Below are positions 1 through 8,455 of a DNA stretch of 64,000 bases, in pieces. Within the stretch, counting starts at the first letter, position 1; every line of letters starts with the position of its first letter. Source of the DNA: an uncultured bacterium (lineage in GTDB: Bacteria; Pseudomonadota; Alphaproteobacteria; Sphingomonadales; Sphingomonadaceae); the NCBI GenBank assembly GCA_903884945.1, contig CAISGR010000235.1, forward strand, positions 18,090 to 82,089. Reading direction: 5' to 3'. The notes under the pieces are model-generated. The model did not search any database. It was not told the origin of the DNA and saw only the letters and a program-made list of their open reading frames with translations. The position numbers and the translations under genes are program-made.

Positions 1-386
1 AGCGGCTGGTCGGCCGAATCGGGCACGAGCAGCAGGATGAGATCCTCGAGCCCGGGATTATGGCCGACGAGCAGCGCGCTGTCGGCGCCCTCGGGCAGTT
101 CGTGGACCAGGTCGAGCAGGGTCGTCGCCGAGGCGAGATAGATGCGGCGGTCCCAGGCGGGGGCCAGCGCCTCGCCATAGCCGGTGGCGACCTGCTCGAT
201 CGTCTCGATCACGCGCACGGCGGGGGAGGCGACGACATGGTCGAAGGCCAGGCCCATCGACCGCCAGTTGCGGCCGACAAGCTGCGCGGCACGCTTGCCC
301 TTGCCGTTGAGCGGGCGATCGAAATCGCGCAGCACCGGATCGTCCCAGCCCGATTTGGCATGGCGCAGGAGCGTCAGCGTCTTCAT
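1..386 (-). CDS. SixA-like histidine phosphatase (3' end missing)
   Basis: The reading frame starts at an ATG at 386 and runs off the left edge, so the C-terminus is missing. The first residues read MKTLTLLRHAKSGWDD, the LRHAKS signature of the histidine phosphatase superfamily in the short SixA form; a second histidine lies in VGHNPGLED near residue 105. The first histidine is the phospho-acceptor in this family. SixA removes phosphate from phosphohistidine in HPt domains or PTS proteins; the substrate here is unknown. It lies 17 bases downstream of the helicase gene on the same strand, so the two are probably co-transcribed. The family is clear, the exact substrate is not. Confidence 0.85.
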   Translation of the reverse strand, partial: MKTLTLLRHAKSGWDDPVLRDFDRPLNGKGKRAAQLVGRNWRSMGLAFDHVVASPAVRVIETIEQVATGYGEALAPAWDRRIYLASATTLLDLVHELPEGADSALLVGHNPGLEDLILLLVPDSADQP

Positions 387-403
387 GCGGGCAAGCGTCT
401 CCG

Positions 404-3103
404 TCAGGCTTCCTCGCGGGCCTCATGCCCCACATGGGGGACGGAAGGAAGACGGCCCGCGCGCAAAACCGCCTCATCGAGCGTGACGCGCGATACCGAG
501 ACGCCGGGCGGAAAGGCAGCGAGCAGGCGCGAGGGCATCGCGGCGGACAGCAGGACGAAGATGCCATGGTCGTCGGCGCGGCGGATCAACCGGCCGAAGG
601 CCTGCGCCAGCCGCGCGCGGACGATGCGGTCGTCATAGGCGCTGCCGCCGCCGGCGAGTCGCCGCGCGGCGTGCAGCACGGTCGGCTTGGGCCAGGGCAC
701 GCCTTCCATCACCACCAGGCGGAGCGAGCGGCCCGGCACGTCCACGCCGTCGCGCAGCGCGTCGGTGCCGAGCAGGGAGGCCGAGGCATCGTCGCGGAAG
801 ATATCGACGAGCGTGCCGGTATCGATCGGGTCGACATGCTGCGCATAGAGCGGCAGCCCGTCCCGGGCGAGGCGGTCGGCGATCCGGGCATGCACGCCGC
901 GCAGCCGCCGGATCGCGGTGAACAGGCCGAGCATGCCGCCGCCCGAGGCAACGCCCAGCCGCGCATAGGCATTGGCGAGCGCGCCCATGTCGCCGCGCTT
1001 CACGTCAGTGACGATGAGCACCTCGGCCTGCGCGGCATAATCGAACGGGCTCGCGGCCTCGAAGCGGGTCGCGCCGCGCACGAGGTGCTGGGCGCCGGTC
1101 CGCGCCTCGGCCACTTCCCATTCGCCGCCGCCGCGCAGCGTGGCGGAGGTCACCAGCGCGCCATGCGCCTGCTTGAGCACCGTTTCGGCGAAGGGCTTGC
1201 TGGGATCGAGCCAGTGGCGGTGCAGCCCGATATCATATTCGCGCCCGTCGACCCGGTCGACCGCGAGCCAGTCGACGAAATCGGGCGTGGCCGGCCCGCC
1301 GACCCGCGTGAGCAGCGACAGCCACGCGGCCACGGTCTCGGCGCGCCAGCCGATCGAGGCGATCGCCCCTTCGATTCGCGCGCGGGCCGGGCCGTCCATC
1401 CAGTCGGGCGCCTCGGCCAGCACCGCCTCCAGCCGCCGCCCGAGCGTGACGAGCGGCCGCACCAGCGCATCGAGCGCATGCGCCGCGGGCGCCGCCGCCT
1501 CGATCAGCGCCGGATCCGGTTCGGCCAGCTCGGTCTCCAGGCCATAGCCGGCATCGCCTTCCGCCTCGGCGCGCGCATAGGTGAGCCCGCGCACCGCGGC
1601 GAGCAGGGTCTCGACCGGCCCGAACGGCGCCCCCTCGCTCAGGCGCTGGAGCCAGCCGTCGCTGGCCAGCGCGCCCGCTGCCCTGATGGCATCGGCGATC
1701 GCGATCCCGCCGCCCTCGTCATAGCTGGCCACGTCGGACAGGCGCGCGGCGAGGCCGCGCCGCCGCCCGCGCGCGCCCGATTCGGGCCCGATGATCCAGC
1801 GGCGCAGCTCGATCGTCTCCTGCCCGGTCAGCGCAGTCGAGAACATCGAGTCGGCGGCATCGAAGAGGTGGTGCCCCTCGTCGAACACATAGCGGGTGGG
1901 ACGCGTCGTCAGCTCGCGGCCGCGCGCTGCGTTGACCATCACCAGCGCATGGTTGGCGATGACGATATCGGCCTCGGCGCTCGCGCGCGCGGCGCGCTCG
2001 ATGAAGCATTTCCGGTAATGCGGGCAGCCGGCATAGACGCATTCGCCGCGCCGGTCGGTCAGCGCGGTCGATCCGTTGCGGCGGAACAGGGTCGGCAGCC
2101 AGCCGGGCAGGTCGCCGCCGACCATGTCGCCATCGGCGCTGTACGCAGCCCAGCGCGCGACGAGCTGGGCGAGGATCGCCGCGCGTCCGGCAAAGCCGCC
2201 CTGCAGCGCATCCTCGAGATTGAGCAGGCAGAGATAATTTTCGCGCCCCTTGCGGGTGACGACCTTCGCCTTGCGGATCTCGGCATCCGGGAAGAGCCGC
2301 GCGCTCTCATGGCCGAGCTGGCGCTGCAACGCCTTGGTGAAGGTCGACACCCACACGGCGCCGCCCGCCTTTTCCGCCCAGAGCGAGGCGGGCGCGAGAT
2401 AGCCGAGCGTCTTCCCGATGCCGGTGCCGGCCTCGGCCAGCACCATGTTCGGCGCGTCGCGCACCATGCGCGGGCCGAATGCCTCCATCGCCGCCTGGGC
2501 GAAGGCGCGCTGCCCCGGGCGCCGCTCGGCCTCGCTGCCGGTGAGGTGGGCGAGCCGGCTTTGCGTCTCGGCCGGATCGAGCGTGATCGTCCGCGGCGCC
2601 GGGCGCGGGGCGGCTTCCGACCATTCGGGCAGCTTCGAGAACAGCCAGCGTTCAGCGGTCGCCGGGCGGGCAAGCCGGTCGACCAGCGCCGGCGCCCAGG
2701 TCCAGCGCAGCTTGAACAGCGATTGTGCGGCGGTCCAGGCGCCCTCGCGCTCCGGCCAGTCGCGGTTGGGCAGGTCGAGCAGCGCTTCGGCCGCGCGCAG
2801 CAGAAAGGCGGCGACCGCCGCATCGGTGGCGGGCGGCTCGATGCCGGCGGCGCGGGCGAGGCCGCGCGGGGTCGGCACCATGAAGCGCGCCGGGCGCAGG
2901 AAGGCGAACAGCTCGAGCACATCGAGCCCGGAAAGATCGGCATAGCCGAGCCGCTGCCCGATCAGCGCCGCGTTCAGGACGATCACCGGCGTATCGGCCG
3001 CGATGCGGATCGCCTCGCCCCGGCCGATCGGCCGCGTGCCGTCGGCATCGGCGATCCAGATGCCGCTATGGCTGGCGTGAAGGGCGGGATAGGGCAGCGG
3101 CAT
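404..3103 (-). CDS. ATP-dependent DNA helicase, DinG/Rad3 (XPD-like) type
   Basis: A superfamily 2 DNA helicase of 899 residues that would unwind DNA 5' to 3' in repair or replication-conflict resolution. Visible motifs are Walker A (AEAGTGIGKT, residues 223-232), a DEGHH box replacing DEAH, and four cysteines between Walker A and that box (ENYLC, then GECVYAGCPHYRKC) that match the iron-sulphur cluster domain of DinG and XPD. The C-terminal motif VI region ends AQAFGRLIRR. The first 170 residues are not helicase; they resemble a reduced exonuclease-like segment without acidic catalytic residues (inference). The ATG at 3103 is the first good start. Family assignment is firm; DinG versus YoaA naming is not settled. 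Confidence 0.9.
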   Translation of the reverse strand: MPLPYPALHASHSGIWIADADGTRPIGRGEAIRIAADTPVIVLNAALIGQRLGYADLSGLDVLELFAFLRPARFMVPTPRGLARAAGIEPPATDAAVAAFLLRAAEALLDLPNRDWPEREGAWTAAQSLFKLRWTWAPALVDRLARPATAERWLFSKLPEWSEAAPRPAPRTITLDPAETQSRLAHLTGSEAERRPGQRAFAQAAMEAFGPRMVRDAPNMVLAEAGTGIGKTLGYLAPASLWAEKAGGAVWVSTFTKALQRQLGHESARLFPDAEIRKAKVVTRKGRENYLCLLNLEDALQGGFAGRAAILAQLVARWAAYSADGDMVGGDLPGWLPTLFRRNGSTALTDRRGECVYAGCPHYRKCFIERAARASAEADIVIANHALVMVNAARGRELTTRPTRYVFDEGHHLFDAADSMFSTALTGQETIELRRWIIGPESGARGRRRGLAARLSDVASYDEGGGIAIADAIRAAGALASDGWLQRLSEGAPFGPVETLLAAVRGLTYARAEAEGDAGYGLETELAEPDPALIEAAAPAAHALDALVRPLVTLGRRLEAVLAEAPDWMDGPARARIEGAIASIGWRAETVAAWLSLLTRVGGPATPDFVDWLAVDRVDGREYDIGLHRHWLDPSKPFAETVLKQAHGALVTSATLRGGGEWEVAEARTGAQHLVRGATRFEAASPFDYAAQAEVLIVTDVKRGDMGALANAYARLGVASGGGMLGLFTAIRRLRGVHARIADRLARDGLPLYAQHVDPIDTGTLVDIFRDDASASLLGTDALRDGVDVPGRSLRLVVMEGVPWPKPTVLHAARRLAGGGSAYDDRIVRARLAQAFGRLIRRADDHGIFVLLSAAMPSRLLAAFPPGVSVSRVTLDEAVLRAGRLPSVPHVGHEAREEA

Positions 3104-3349
3104 CGCCCGACGACCCTAGCCGCAAAGGAACAGCAGGGGAACGGCCGTGCGGCCGGCCGCGGCGTTTAGTGGCGGCGAATAGGCGGTCGAACCAGGCGGG
3201 GGCCGCGAGATCGGCAGGCTGGCACAGCATCGCCGTGAACGCGACGGCGTCGGCCACGGCCTCCGCGGCTGAGTGCGTGCTTGCATGCCGGGGGCGTTCC
3301 AGCGAATAGCGATGGCTTCCATTCGCACCAACCGCAAGGATTACCAGAC

Positions 3350-4912
3350 GTGGACGAGCTACGCGCCGCCGCCCTTGAATCGAAGGCCTGGCCTTATGAG
3401 GAGGCGCGCAAGCTGCTGAAACGCTATCCCGAGGGCAAGAAGGACGGGGCGATCCTGTTCGAGACCGGCTATGGCCCGTCGGGCCTGCCGCATATCGGCA
3501 CCTTCAACGAAGTGCTGCGCACCACCATGGTGCGCAACGCCTTTCACGCGCTGAGCGACACGCCGACCCGGCTGATCGCCTTTTCCGACGACATGGACGG
3601 GTTGCGCAAGGTGCCCGACAATGTCCCCAACAAGGAAATGCTCGCCGGCTATCTCGGCAAGCCGCTGACCAAGGTGCCGGACCCGTTCGGCAAGTTCGAA
3701 AGCTTCGCGCACCACAACAACGCGATGCTGCGCGACTTTCTCGATCGCTACGGCTTCGACTATGAATTCCTGTCGTCGACGATCGAATATGGCTCGGGCC
3801 GCTTCGATCCGACGCTGAAGCTGGTCCTCCAGCGCTATGATGCGATCATGGGCGTGATGCTGCCGACGCTGCGCGCCGAGCGGGCGGCGACCTATTCCCC
3901 GATCCTGCCGATCAGCCCGAAATCGGGCGCCGTCCTGCAGGTGCCGGTCGAGGTGGTCGATGCCGAGGCGGGGACCATCGCGTTCATGGACGAAGGCGAG
4001 CGGATCGAGCAATCGGCGCTGGGCGGCATGGCCAAGCTGCAATGGAAGGTCGATTGGGCGATGCGCTGGACCGCGCTGCAGGTCGATTACGAGATGTCCG
4101 GCAAGGACCTGATCGACAGCGTCACCCAGGCATCGAAGATCTGCCGCGTGCTCGGCAGTCGCCCGCCCGAGGGCCTCACCTACGAGATGTTCCTCGACGA
4201 GAAGGGCGAGAAGATCTCCAAGTCGAAGGGCAATGGGCTCAGCCTCGACGAATGGCTGACCTATGGCCCGCAGGAGAGCCTTGCCTTCTACATCTATCGC
4301 GAGCCGAAAAAGGCCAAGTCGCTGCACATGGGCGTGATTCCGCGCGCGGTGGACGATTACTGGCAGTTCCGGGGCAATTATGCCGGCCAGGAACTGAAGG
4401 AGAAACTCGGCAACCCGGTGCACCACATCCATGACGGTGCCCTGCCGACCGAAGAGCTGCCGGTGACCTTCGGCCTGTTGCTCAACCTTGTCGGGGTGAT
4501 GGGCGATGCGACCAAGGAACAGGTCTGGGGCTATCTCGGCAATTATGTGCCCGAGGCCACGCCGGAGCGCTATCCCGAGCTCGACCGGCTGATCGGCTAT
4601 GCGCTTGCCTATGGCCGCGATTTCGTCGCCCCGACGCTCAAGCGCCGCGCGCCCGAGGGCGTCGAGGTGGCCGCGCTCGAACAGCTCGACGCCGATCTCG
4701 CCGCGCTGCCGACCGAGGCGAGCGCCGAGGAAATCCAGAATATCGTCTACGAGATCGGCAAGACCGCCGGGTTCGAAAACCTTCGCGACTGGTTCAAGGC
4801 GCTGTACGAGACATTGCTCGGCTCGAGCCAGGGGCCGCGCATGGGCAGCTTCATCGCGCTCTACGGGATCGACAACACGCGCAAGCTGATCGCCGAGGCG
4901 CTCGCGAAATAG
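3350..4912 (+). CDS. lysK: lysyl-tRNA synthetase, class I
   Basis: Charges tRNA-Lys. This is the archaeal-type class I enzyme, as in other alphaproteobacteria, not the usual bacterial class II LysS. The class I signatures are visible: HIG at residues 48-50 within SGLPHIGTFNE and the KMSKS loop as KISKSKGN. The frame is open from a TTG at 3281, but the GTG at 3350 is preferred: AAGGA at 3336-3340 sits nine bases upstream and the protein then begins MDELRAAALESKAWPYEEA. That gives 520 residues, normal for the family. A strong hairpin follows the stop codon. Monocistronic, convergent with the SPFH gene. Confidence 0.95.
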   Translation: MDELRAAALESKAWPYEEARKLLKRYPEGKKDGAILFETGYGPSGLPHIGTFNEVLRTTMVRNAFHALSDTPTRLIAFSDDMDGLRKVPDNVPNKEMLAGYLGKPLTKVPDPFGKFESFAHHNNAMLRDFLDRYGFDYEFLSSTIEYGSGRFDPTLKLVLQRYDAIMGVMLPTLRAERAATYSPILPISPKSGAVLQVPVEVVDAEAGTIAFMDEGERIEQSALGGMAKLQWKVDWAMRWTALQVDYEMSGKDLIDSVTQASKICRVLGSRPPEGLTYEMFLDEKGEKISKSKGNGLSLDEWLTYGPQESLAFYIYREPKKAKSLHMGVIPRAVDDYWQFRGNYAGQELKEKLGNPVHHIHDGALPTEELPVTFGLLLNLVGVMGDATKEQVWGYLGNYVPEATPERYPELDRLIGYALAYGRDFVAPTLKRRAPEGVEVAALEQLDADLAALPTEASAEEIQNIVYEIGKTAGFENLRDWFKALYETLLGSSQGPRMGSFIALYGIDNTRKLIAEALAK

Positions 4913-4949
4913 GAAGGCCCGGGCGATCGCCCGCCCGGGCCCGGTTCCT
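4911..4949. terminator. bidirectional hairpin between lysK and the SPFH gene
   Basis: GGCCCGGGCG (4916-4925) pairs perfectly with CGCCCGGGCC (4932-4941) across a six-base loop; flanking AGGAA and TTCCT can extend the stem. It lies exactly between two convergent stop codons. No U-tract is present, so it may work with Rho or only as an mRNA end stabiliser. Confidence 0.65.
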
Positions 4950-5845
4950 CATTTGGCGCCGATGAACGGCAGCGGCGCGTTCGCGCCGGTATAGGTCGGC
5001 AGCCTGCCGTCCCATTTCTCGACTGCCCGCAGGTTGACGATCTCGGGATTGGTGCGGATCGCCTCCGCCTCGACCTGGATCGCCTTGGCATCGCCCTCCG
5101 CCTTGGCGACGCGCGCCTCCGCATCGGCCCGGGCCGTCGCCACATTGGCCTGCGCCGCAAGCGCCTGCTGCTCGTTGGCGATCTTGGCGTTGATCTGGTG
5201 CAGCACCGCGTCCGGCACGACGATATTGCCGGCCCAGTAGAGCTGCTCGACCTGGAGGCCGACCGGGGCGAAATAGGCCTGGACGTGGCGCAGCGCGGTC
5301 TGGATCAGCTCGCTCTTGTGCGGGCCGTAGATCTCCTCGACGCCGAGCTGCGCGCCGCGCTCTACGATCGCGTTGCGGATCGCGTTGCGCAGCGGCCCGG
5401 CGATGATCGCGTCCATGTCGGTGCGGTAGCGCTGGAACAGGATCGGTGCGCGCGTGGCGTCGACATGATAGGCGACCGCGACATCGGCCGAGAGGCCCAG
5501 CCCGTTCTTGTCCTGGAAGCTGAAGGCTTCGTCGACCGCATTCTGTTCGGTGGTCGAATGAGTCCAGGTATAGGTGCGCGTGAACACCGGATATTCGTAG
5601 ATATTGGTGCCGGGAGGCGCGAAATACCAGCCGACCGGCAAGGGCTGGGAGACCACGCCCGCGTTGCCGCCGATATTGTTGACCTTGATGCCGACATAGC
5701 CCGGGAGCACCCGCGCGAAGGCGCCGGTCAGGAATATCGCCGTCGCGACCAGCACGATCAGCCCGCCGATCAGCGCGCCCAGCCGCCGCCGGGCGAACCG
5801 GCCCGGCGCCCGCGCCGCCCGACTATCTTCGATATCGTCTTCCAT
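4949..5845 (-). CDS. SPFH/band-7 domain membrane protein (prohibitin-like)
   Basis: About 298 residues. A basic N-terminus is followed by one membrane segment (GALIGGLIVLVATAIFLTGAF), then an SPFH domain and a C-terminal alanine/glutamate-rich helix typical of prohibitin and stomatin coiled coils (ANEQQALAAQANVATARADAEARVAKAEGDAKAIQVEAEA). These proteins oligomerise on the inner membrane and organise membrane domains or regulate the FtsH protease. The frame extends upstream to a TTG, but the ATG at 5845 has AGGAAA a few bases before it and gives MEDDIED as N-terminus. It overlaps the end of the small membrane protein gene upstream by 23 bases, so the pair is probably translationally coupled. 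Confidence 0.85.
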   Translation of the reverse strand: MEDDIEDSRAARAPGRFARRRLGALIGGLIVLVATAIFLTGAFARVLPGYVGIKVNNIGGNAGVVSQPLPVGWYFAPPGTNIYEYPVFTRTYTWTHSTTEQNAVDEAFSFQDKNGLGLSADVAVAYHVDATRAPILFQRYRTDMDAIIAGPLRNAIRNAIVERGAQLGVEEIYGPHKSELIQTALRHVQAYFAPVGLQVEQLYWAGNIVVPDAVLHQINAKIANEQQALAAQANVATARADAEARVAKAEGDAKAIQVEAEAIRTNPEIVNLRAVEKWDGRLPTYTGANAPLPFIGAK

Positions 5846-6041
5846 CGTCTTTTCCTGTTGCAAGCAGCGCGCGCACGATACGCGTCAGCATTGCCGCAAG
5901 GACAAGCGGGGCCAGCAGAAACAGGAAGATCGATGACCAGAGGCCGGTCGACGTATGCGCGTTGAAGAGCGCAGGCGCGACGAAAAGCAACAGCCAGAGG
6001 GCGGCGGCCATGATGATGGCCGTCTCGATCCAAGGGCTCAC
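5823..6041 (-). CDS. small two-helix membrane protein upstream of the SPFH gene
   Basis: A 72-residue protein if translation starts at the GTG at 6041, which has GGAG five bases upstream; a longer frame goes up to an ATG at 6131 but the extra 30 residues look non-coding. Two hydrophobic stretches are visible (TAIIMAAALWLLLFVAPALF and SSIFLFLLAPLVLAAMLTRIV), followed by a basic tail. I do not recognise a family. The overlap with the SPFH gene suggests a partner role at the membrane. Moderately sure it is real, because hydrophobicity and overlap both fit. Confidence 0.6.
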   Translation of the reverse strand: MSPWIETAIIMAAALWLLLFVAPALFNAHTSTGLWSSIFLFLLAPLVLAAMLTRIVRALLATGKDDGRRYRR

Positions 6042-6231
6042 GCCACTCCGTCTTATGTCTTGCTCCAATCCTCGAACGCTGCAGGCATGGATATAATAGC
6101 GTCGCGACGCTTGCGAAACGAAAACCGGCATCGTGCGCGGCGTGCATCATCGATTGCGCCCGGCTTCCGTCTCGTCGACTTTGCTTGCAACCCTGGCGGA
6201 TAGTTCCGCATAGCGGCGGCGGAGGTGCCCG

Positions 6232-7437
6232 ATGACGAGCCGGAAGACACGCGGTTACGCCTCAGTGCTGCGGGATTTTCTCGCCGGCGAGGCGATGGGC
6301 GGCATCGCGCTGATCGCCGCCGCCGCGCTGGCGCTGGTCGCCGCCAATTCGCCGCTGGCGGCGCTCTATTTCGGGGCGCTGCACTTCGAGACCGGGCCGG
6401 TCATCGCCCCGGCGATCGGCGCGATGACGCTCCATCTGTGGATCAACGACGGGCTGATGGCGCTGTTCTTCCTGCTCGTCGGGCTGGAGATCAAGCGCGA
6501 ACTGGTCGACGGCCAGCTCGCGTCGCCCGAGCGGCGGCGGCTGCCGATCATCGCGGCGGCGGCCGGGATGATCTGCCCGGCGATCCTGTACCTGGCCATC
6601 ACCGGCGGTGCGGCCGATCTGCGCGCCGGCTGGGCGATCCCCGCGGCGACCGACATCGCCTTTGCGATCGGCGTGCTGGCCCTGCTCGGCCCGCGGGTGC
6701 CGGCGTCGCTCAAGCTGTTCCTGACGACCGTCGCGATCGTCGACGACATGGGCGCGGTCGCGATCATCGCGCTGTTCTACAGCCATGGCCTGGTGCTGCT
6801 CGCCCTGGCCGGTGCGGTGATCGTCATGGGCGGGCTGTTCGCGATGAACCGGCTGGGGGTGGTGCGGCTCTGGCCCTATCTGGCCGGCTTCGCGCTGCTG
6901 TGGCTGCTGGTGCTCCTGTCCGGCATCCATGCCACGATCGCCGGGGTGGTGACCGCGATGCTGATCCCGGTTCGCTGCTCGCCGGGCGCCCCGGACAGTG
7001 CCGAATCGCCGCTCCACCGGCTCGAGCATGCGCTCAACCCCTGGGTCGCCTATGGCGTCGTGCCGCTGTTCGGCTTCGCCAATGCCGGCGTCGCGCTCAC
7101 GGGCCTTTCGGCCTCGATCCTGGCCGAGCCGCTGGTGCTGGGGATCGCGCTGGCGCTGTTCTTCGGCAAGCAGATCGGCATCTTCGGCAGCATCCGCCTC
7201 GCCGTGCGGCTGGGAATCGCGCGCGCGCCGGGCAAGGCGAGCTGGACGCAGATCTACGGGGTCGCGCTGCTTGCCGGCATCGGCTTCACCATGAGCCTGT
7301 TCATCGGCGGCCTCGCCTTTCCCGGCAACGCCGCGGTAATGGACGCGGTGAAGATCGGCGTGCTGGCGGGATCGATCCTGTCGGCGATCGCGGGCTTTCT
7401 GGTCTTGCGCTTCGCGCCGCGGTCGTGGGGGCGTTGA
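6232..7437 (+). CDS. nhaA: Na+/H+ antiporter NhaA
   Basis: An inner-membrane antiporter that expels Na+ in exchange for protons, for pH and salt homeostasis. 401 residues with about twelve hydrophobic segments. Characteristic NhaA stretches are LFFLLVGLEIKRELVDG, PAATDIAFAIGVLALLG and TTVAIVDDMGAVAIIALFY; the paired aspartates in VDDMGA are the ion-binding residues of the family. The ATG at 6232 is preceded by GGAGGTGCCCG. It ends directly against the next gene with no spacer, so the two are probably one transcript. Confidence 0.97.
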   Translation: MTSRKTRGYASVLRDFLAGEAMGGIALIAAAALALVAANSPLAALYFGALHFETGPVIAPAIGAMTLHLWINDGLMALFFLLVGLEIKRELVDGQLASPERRRLPIIAAAAGMICPAILYLAITGGAADLRAGWAIPAATDIAFAIGVLALLGPRVPASLKLFLTTVAIVDDMGAVAIIALFYSHGLVLLALAGAVIVMGGLFAMNRLGVVRLWPYLAGFALLWLLVLLSGIHATIAGVVTAMLIPVRCSPGAPDSAESPLHRLEHALNPWVAYGVVPLFGFANAGVALTGLSASILAEPLVLGIALALFFGKQIGIFGSIRLAVRLGIARAPGKASWTQIYGVALLAGIGFTMSLFIGGLAFPGNAAVMDAVKIGVLAGSILSAIAGFLVLRFAPRSWGR

Positions 7438-8445
7438 ATGCGCGCCTTTTTCGATCGGCGCCAGCTCGCGCATGCGCCGCTGAAGGAGCTGCACAATGGC
7501 GGCTTCACCGATTTCGCCGAGAAGCCGGTGCGCGCCGAGGCGATCGAGCGGGCAGTGGCGGGAATCGAGGCGCCGGGCGATCATGGCGACGCGGCGATCC
7601 GGGCGGTGCATGATTCGGGCTATCTCGACTTTCTCCGGACCGGGCCGGCGCGCTGGGCCGCCGCCGGCCGGCCGGGCGACGTGATCGGCTATATCTGGCC
7701 GATCGTCGGCCGGCGGCCGCTGCCGCTCGACCGGATCGATGCCCTGGCCGGGCGATACAGCCTGGATGCCTCCACGCCGCTCACCGCCGACACCTGGGAC
7801 GCGGCCTATTGGAGCGTGCAGTCGGCGCTGTCGGCGCTCGATGCGGTGCTGGCCGGGGATCGCGCCGCCTTCGCCCTGTGCCGCCCGCCCGGGCATCATG
7901 CCGGGGCGGATTATCTCGGGGGCTATTGCTACCTGAACGCCGCCGCGATCGTCGCGCAGGCCGCGCGCGATGCCGGGCTGGCGCGGGTGGCGATCCTCGA
8001 CATCGATTATCATCACGGCAACGGCACCCAGGATATCTTCTGGGAACGCGGCGACGTCTTCTACGCGTCGGTCCATGCCGATCCGGCGACCGACTATCCC
8101 TTTTACTGGGGCCATGCCGACGAGACCGGCGACGGCGCGGGCAAGGGCGCGACGCTGAACCTGCCGCTGCCGCAGGGCGCCGGGCTCGACGGGTTCCGCG
8201 CGGCGCAGTCGGCGGCGCTCGACGCGATCGCCCGGTTCGACCCGGCGCTGCTGGTCGTCAGCTTCGGCGCGGATACCTGGGCGGGCGATCCCATCTCGCA
8301 TTTCAGCCTGGCCACGCCGGACTATGCCGTGCTCGGGCGGGACATCGCCGCCCGCGGCTGGCCCACCGTCATCGCGATGGAAGGCGGCTATGCCGTGGAG
8401 GCACTGGGCGCGAACGTGACGAGCCTGCTGGGCGGCTTCGCCTGA
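7438..8445 (+). CDS. acetylpolyamine amidohydrolase / histone-deacetylase-family enzyme
   Basis: A zinc amidohydrolase that would release acetate from acetylated polyamines or similar small amides. 335 residues, close to the 341 of the Mycoplana AphA type. Visible are the histidine pair in RPPGHHAG (153-154), the zinc ligands D190 and H192 in ILDIDYHHGNGTQ, and D284 in FGADTWAGDP. Its ATG directly follows the nhaA stop codon. The short N-terminal insert and IWPIVGRR segment fit the polyamine branch better than the acetoin-utilisation AcuC branch. The gene ends in a hairpin shared with the convergent kinase gene. Confidence 0.88.
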   Translation: MRAFFDRRQLAHAPLKELHNGGFTDFAEKPVRAEAIERAVAGIEAPGDHGDAAIRAVHDSGYLDFLRTGPARWAAAGRPGDVIGYIWPIVGRRPLPLDRIDALAGRYSLDASTPLTADTWDAAYWSVQSALSALDAVLAGDRAAFALCRPPGHHAGADYLGGYCYLNAAAIVAQAARDAGLARVAILDIDYHHGNGTQDIFWERGDVFYASVHADPATDYPFYWGHADETGDGAGKGATLNLPLPQGAGLDGFRAAQSAALDAIARFDPALLVVSFGADTWAGDPISHFSLATPDYAVLGRDIAARGWPTVIAMEGGYAVEALGANVTSLLGGFA

Positions 8446-8455
8446 CCGTCAGGCG
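8439..8455. terminator. compact hairpin over two convergent stop codons
   Basis: CGCCTGA (8439-8445) pairs with TCAGGCG (8449-8455) across CCG. The stem contains the stop codons of both convergent genes, which are only three bases apart. No U-tract. Confidence 0.5.

Noticed and set aside
425..3169. A 914-codon open frame on the plus strand opposite the helicase gene, and a similar 1229-codon frame at 16920-20609 opposite topA/dprA.
   Set aside because: Translations are arginine- and histidine-rich without motifs; the opposite strands encode complete helicase, topA and dprA. Long antisense frames are expected at this G+C content.
3104..3349. Minus-strand text resembling the end of an exonuclease (HASTHSAAEAVADAVAFTAML).
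   Set aside because: No start codon or catalytic motifs upstream, and it overlaps the lysK start region. Alanine-rich coincidence or a decayed remnant cannot be separated.
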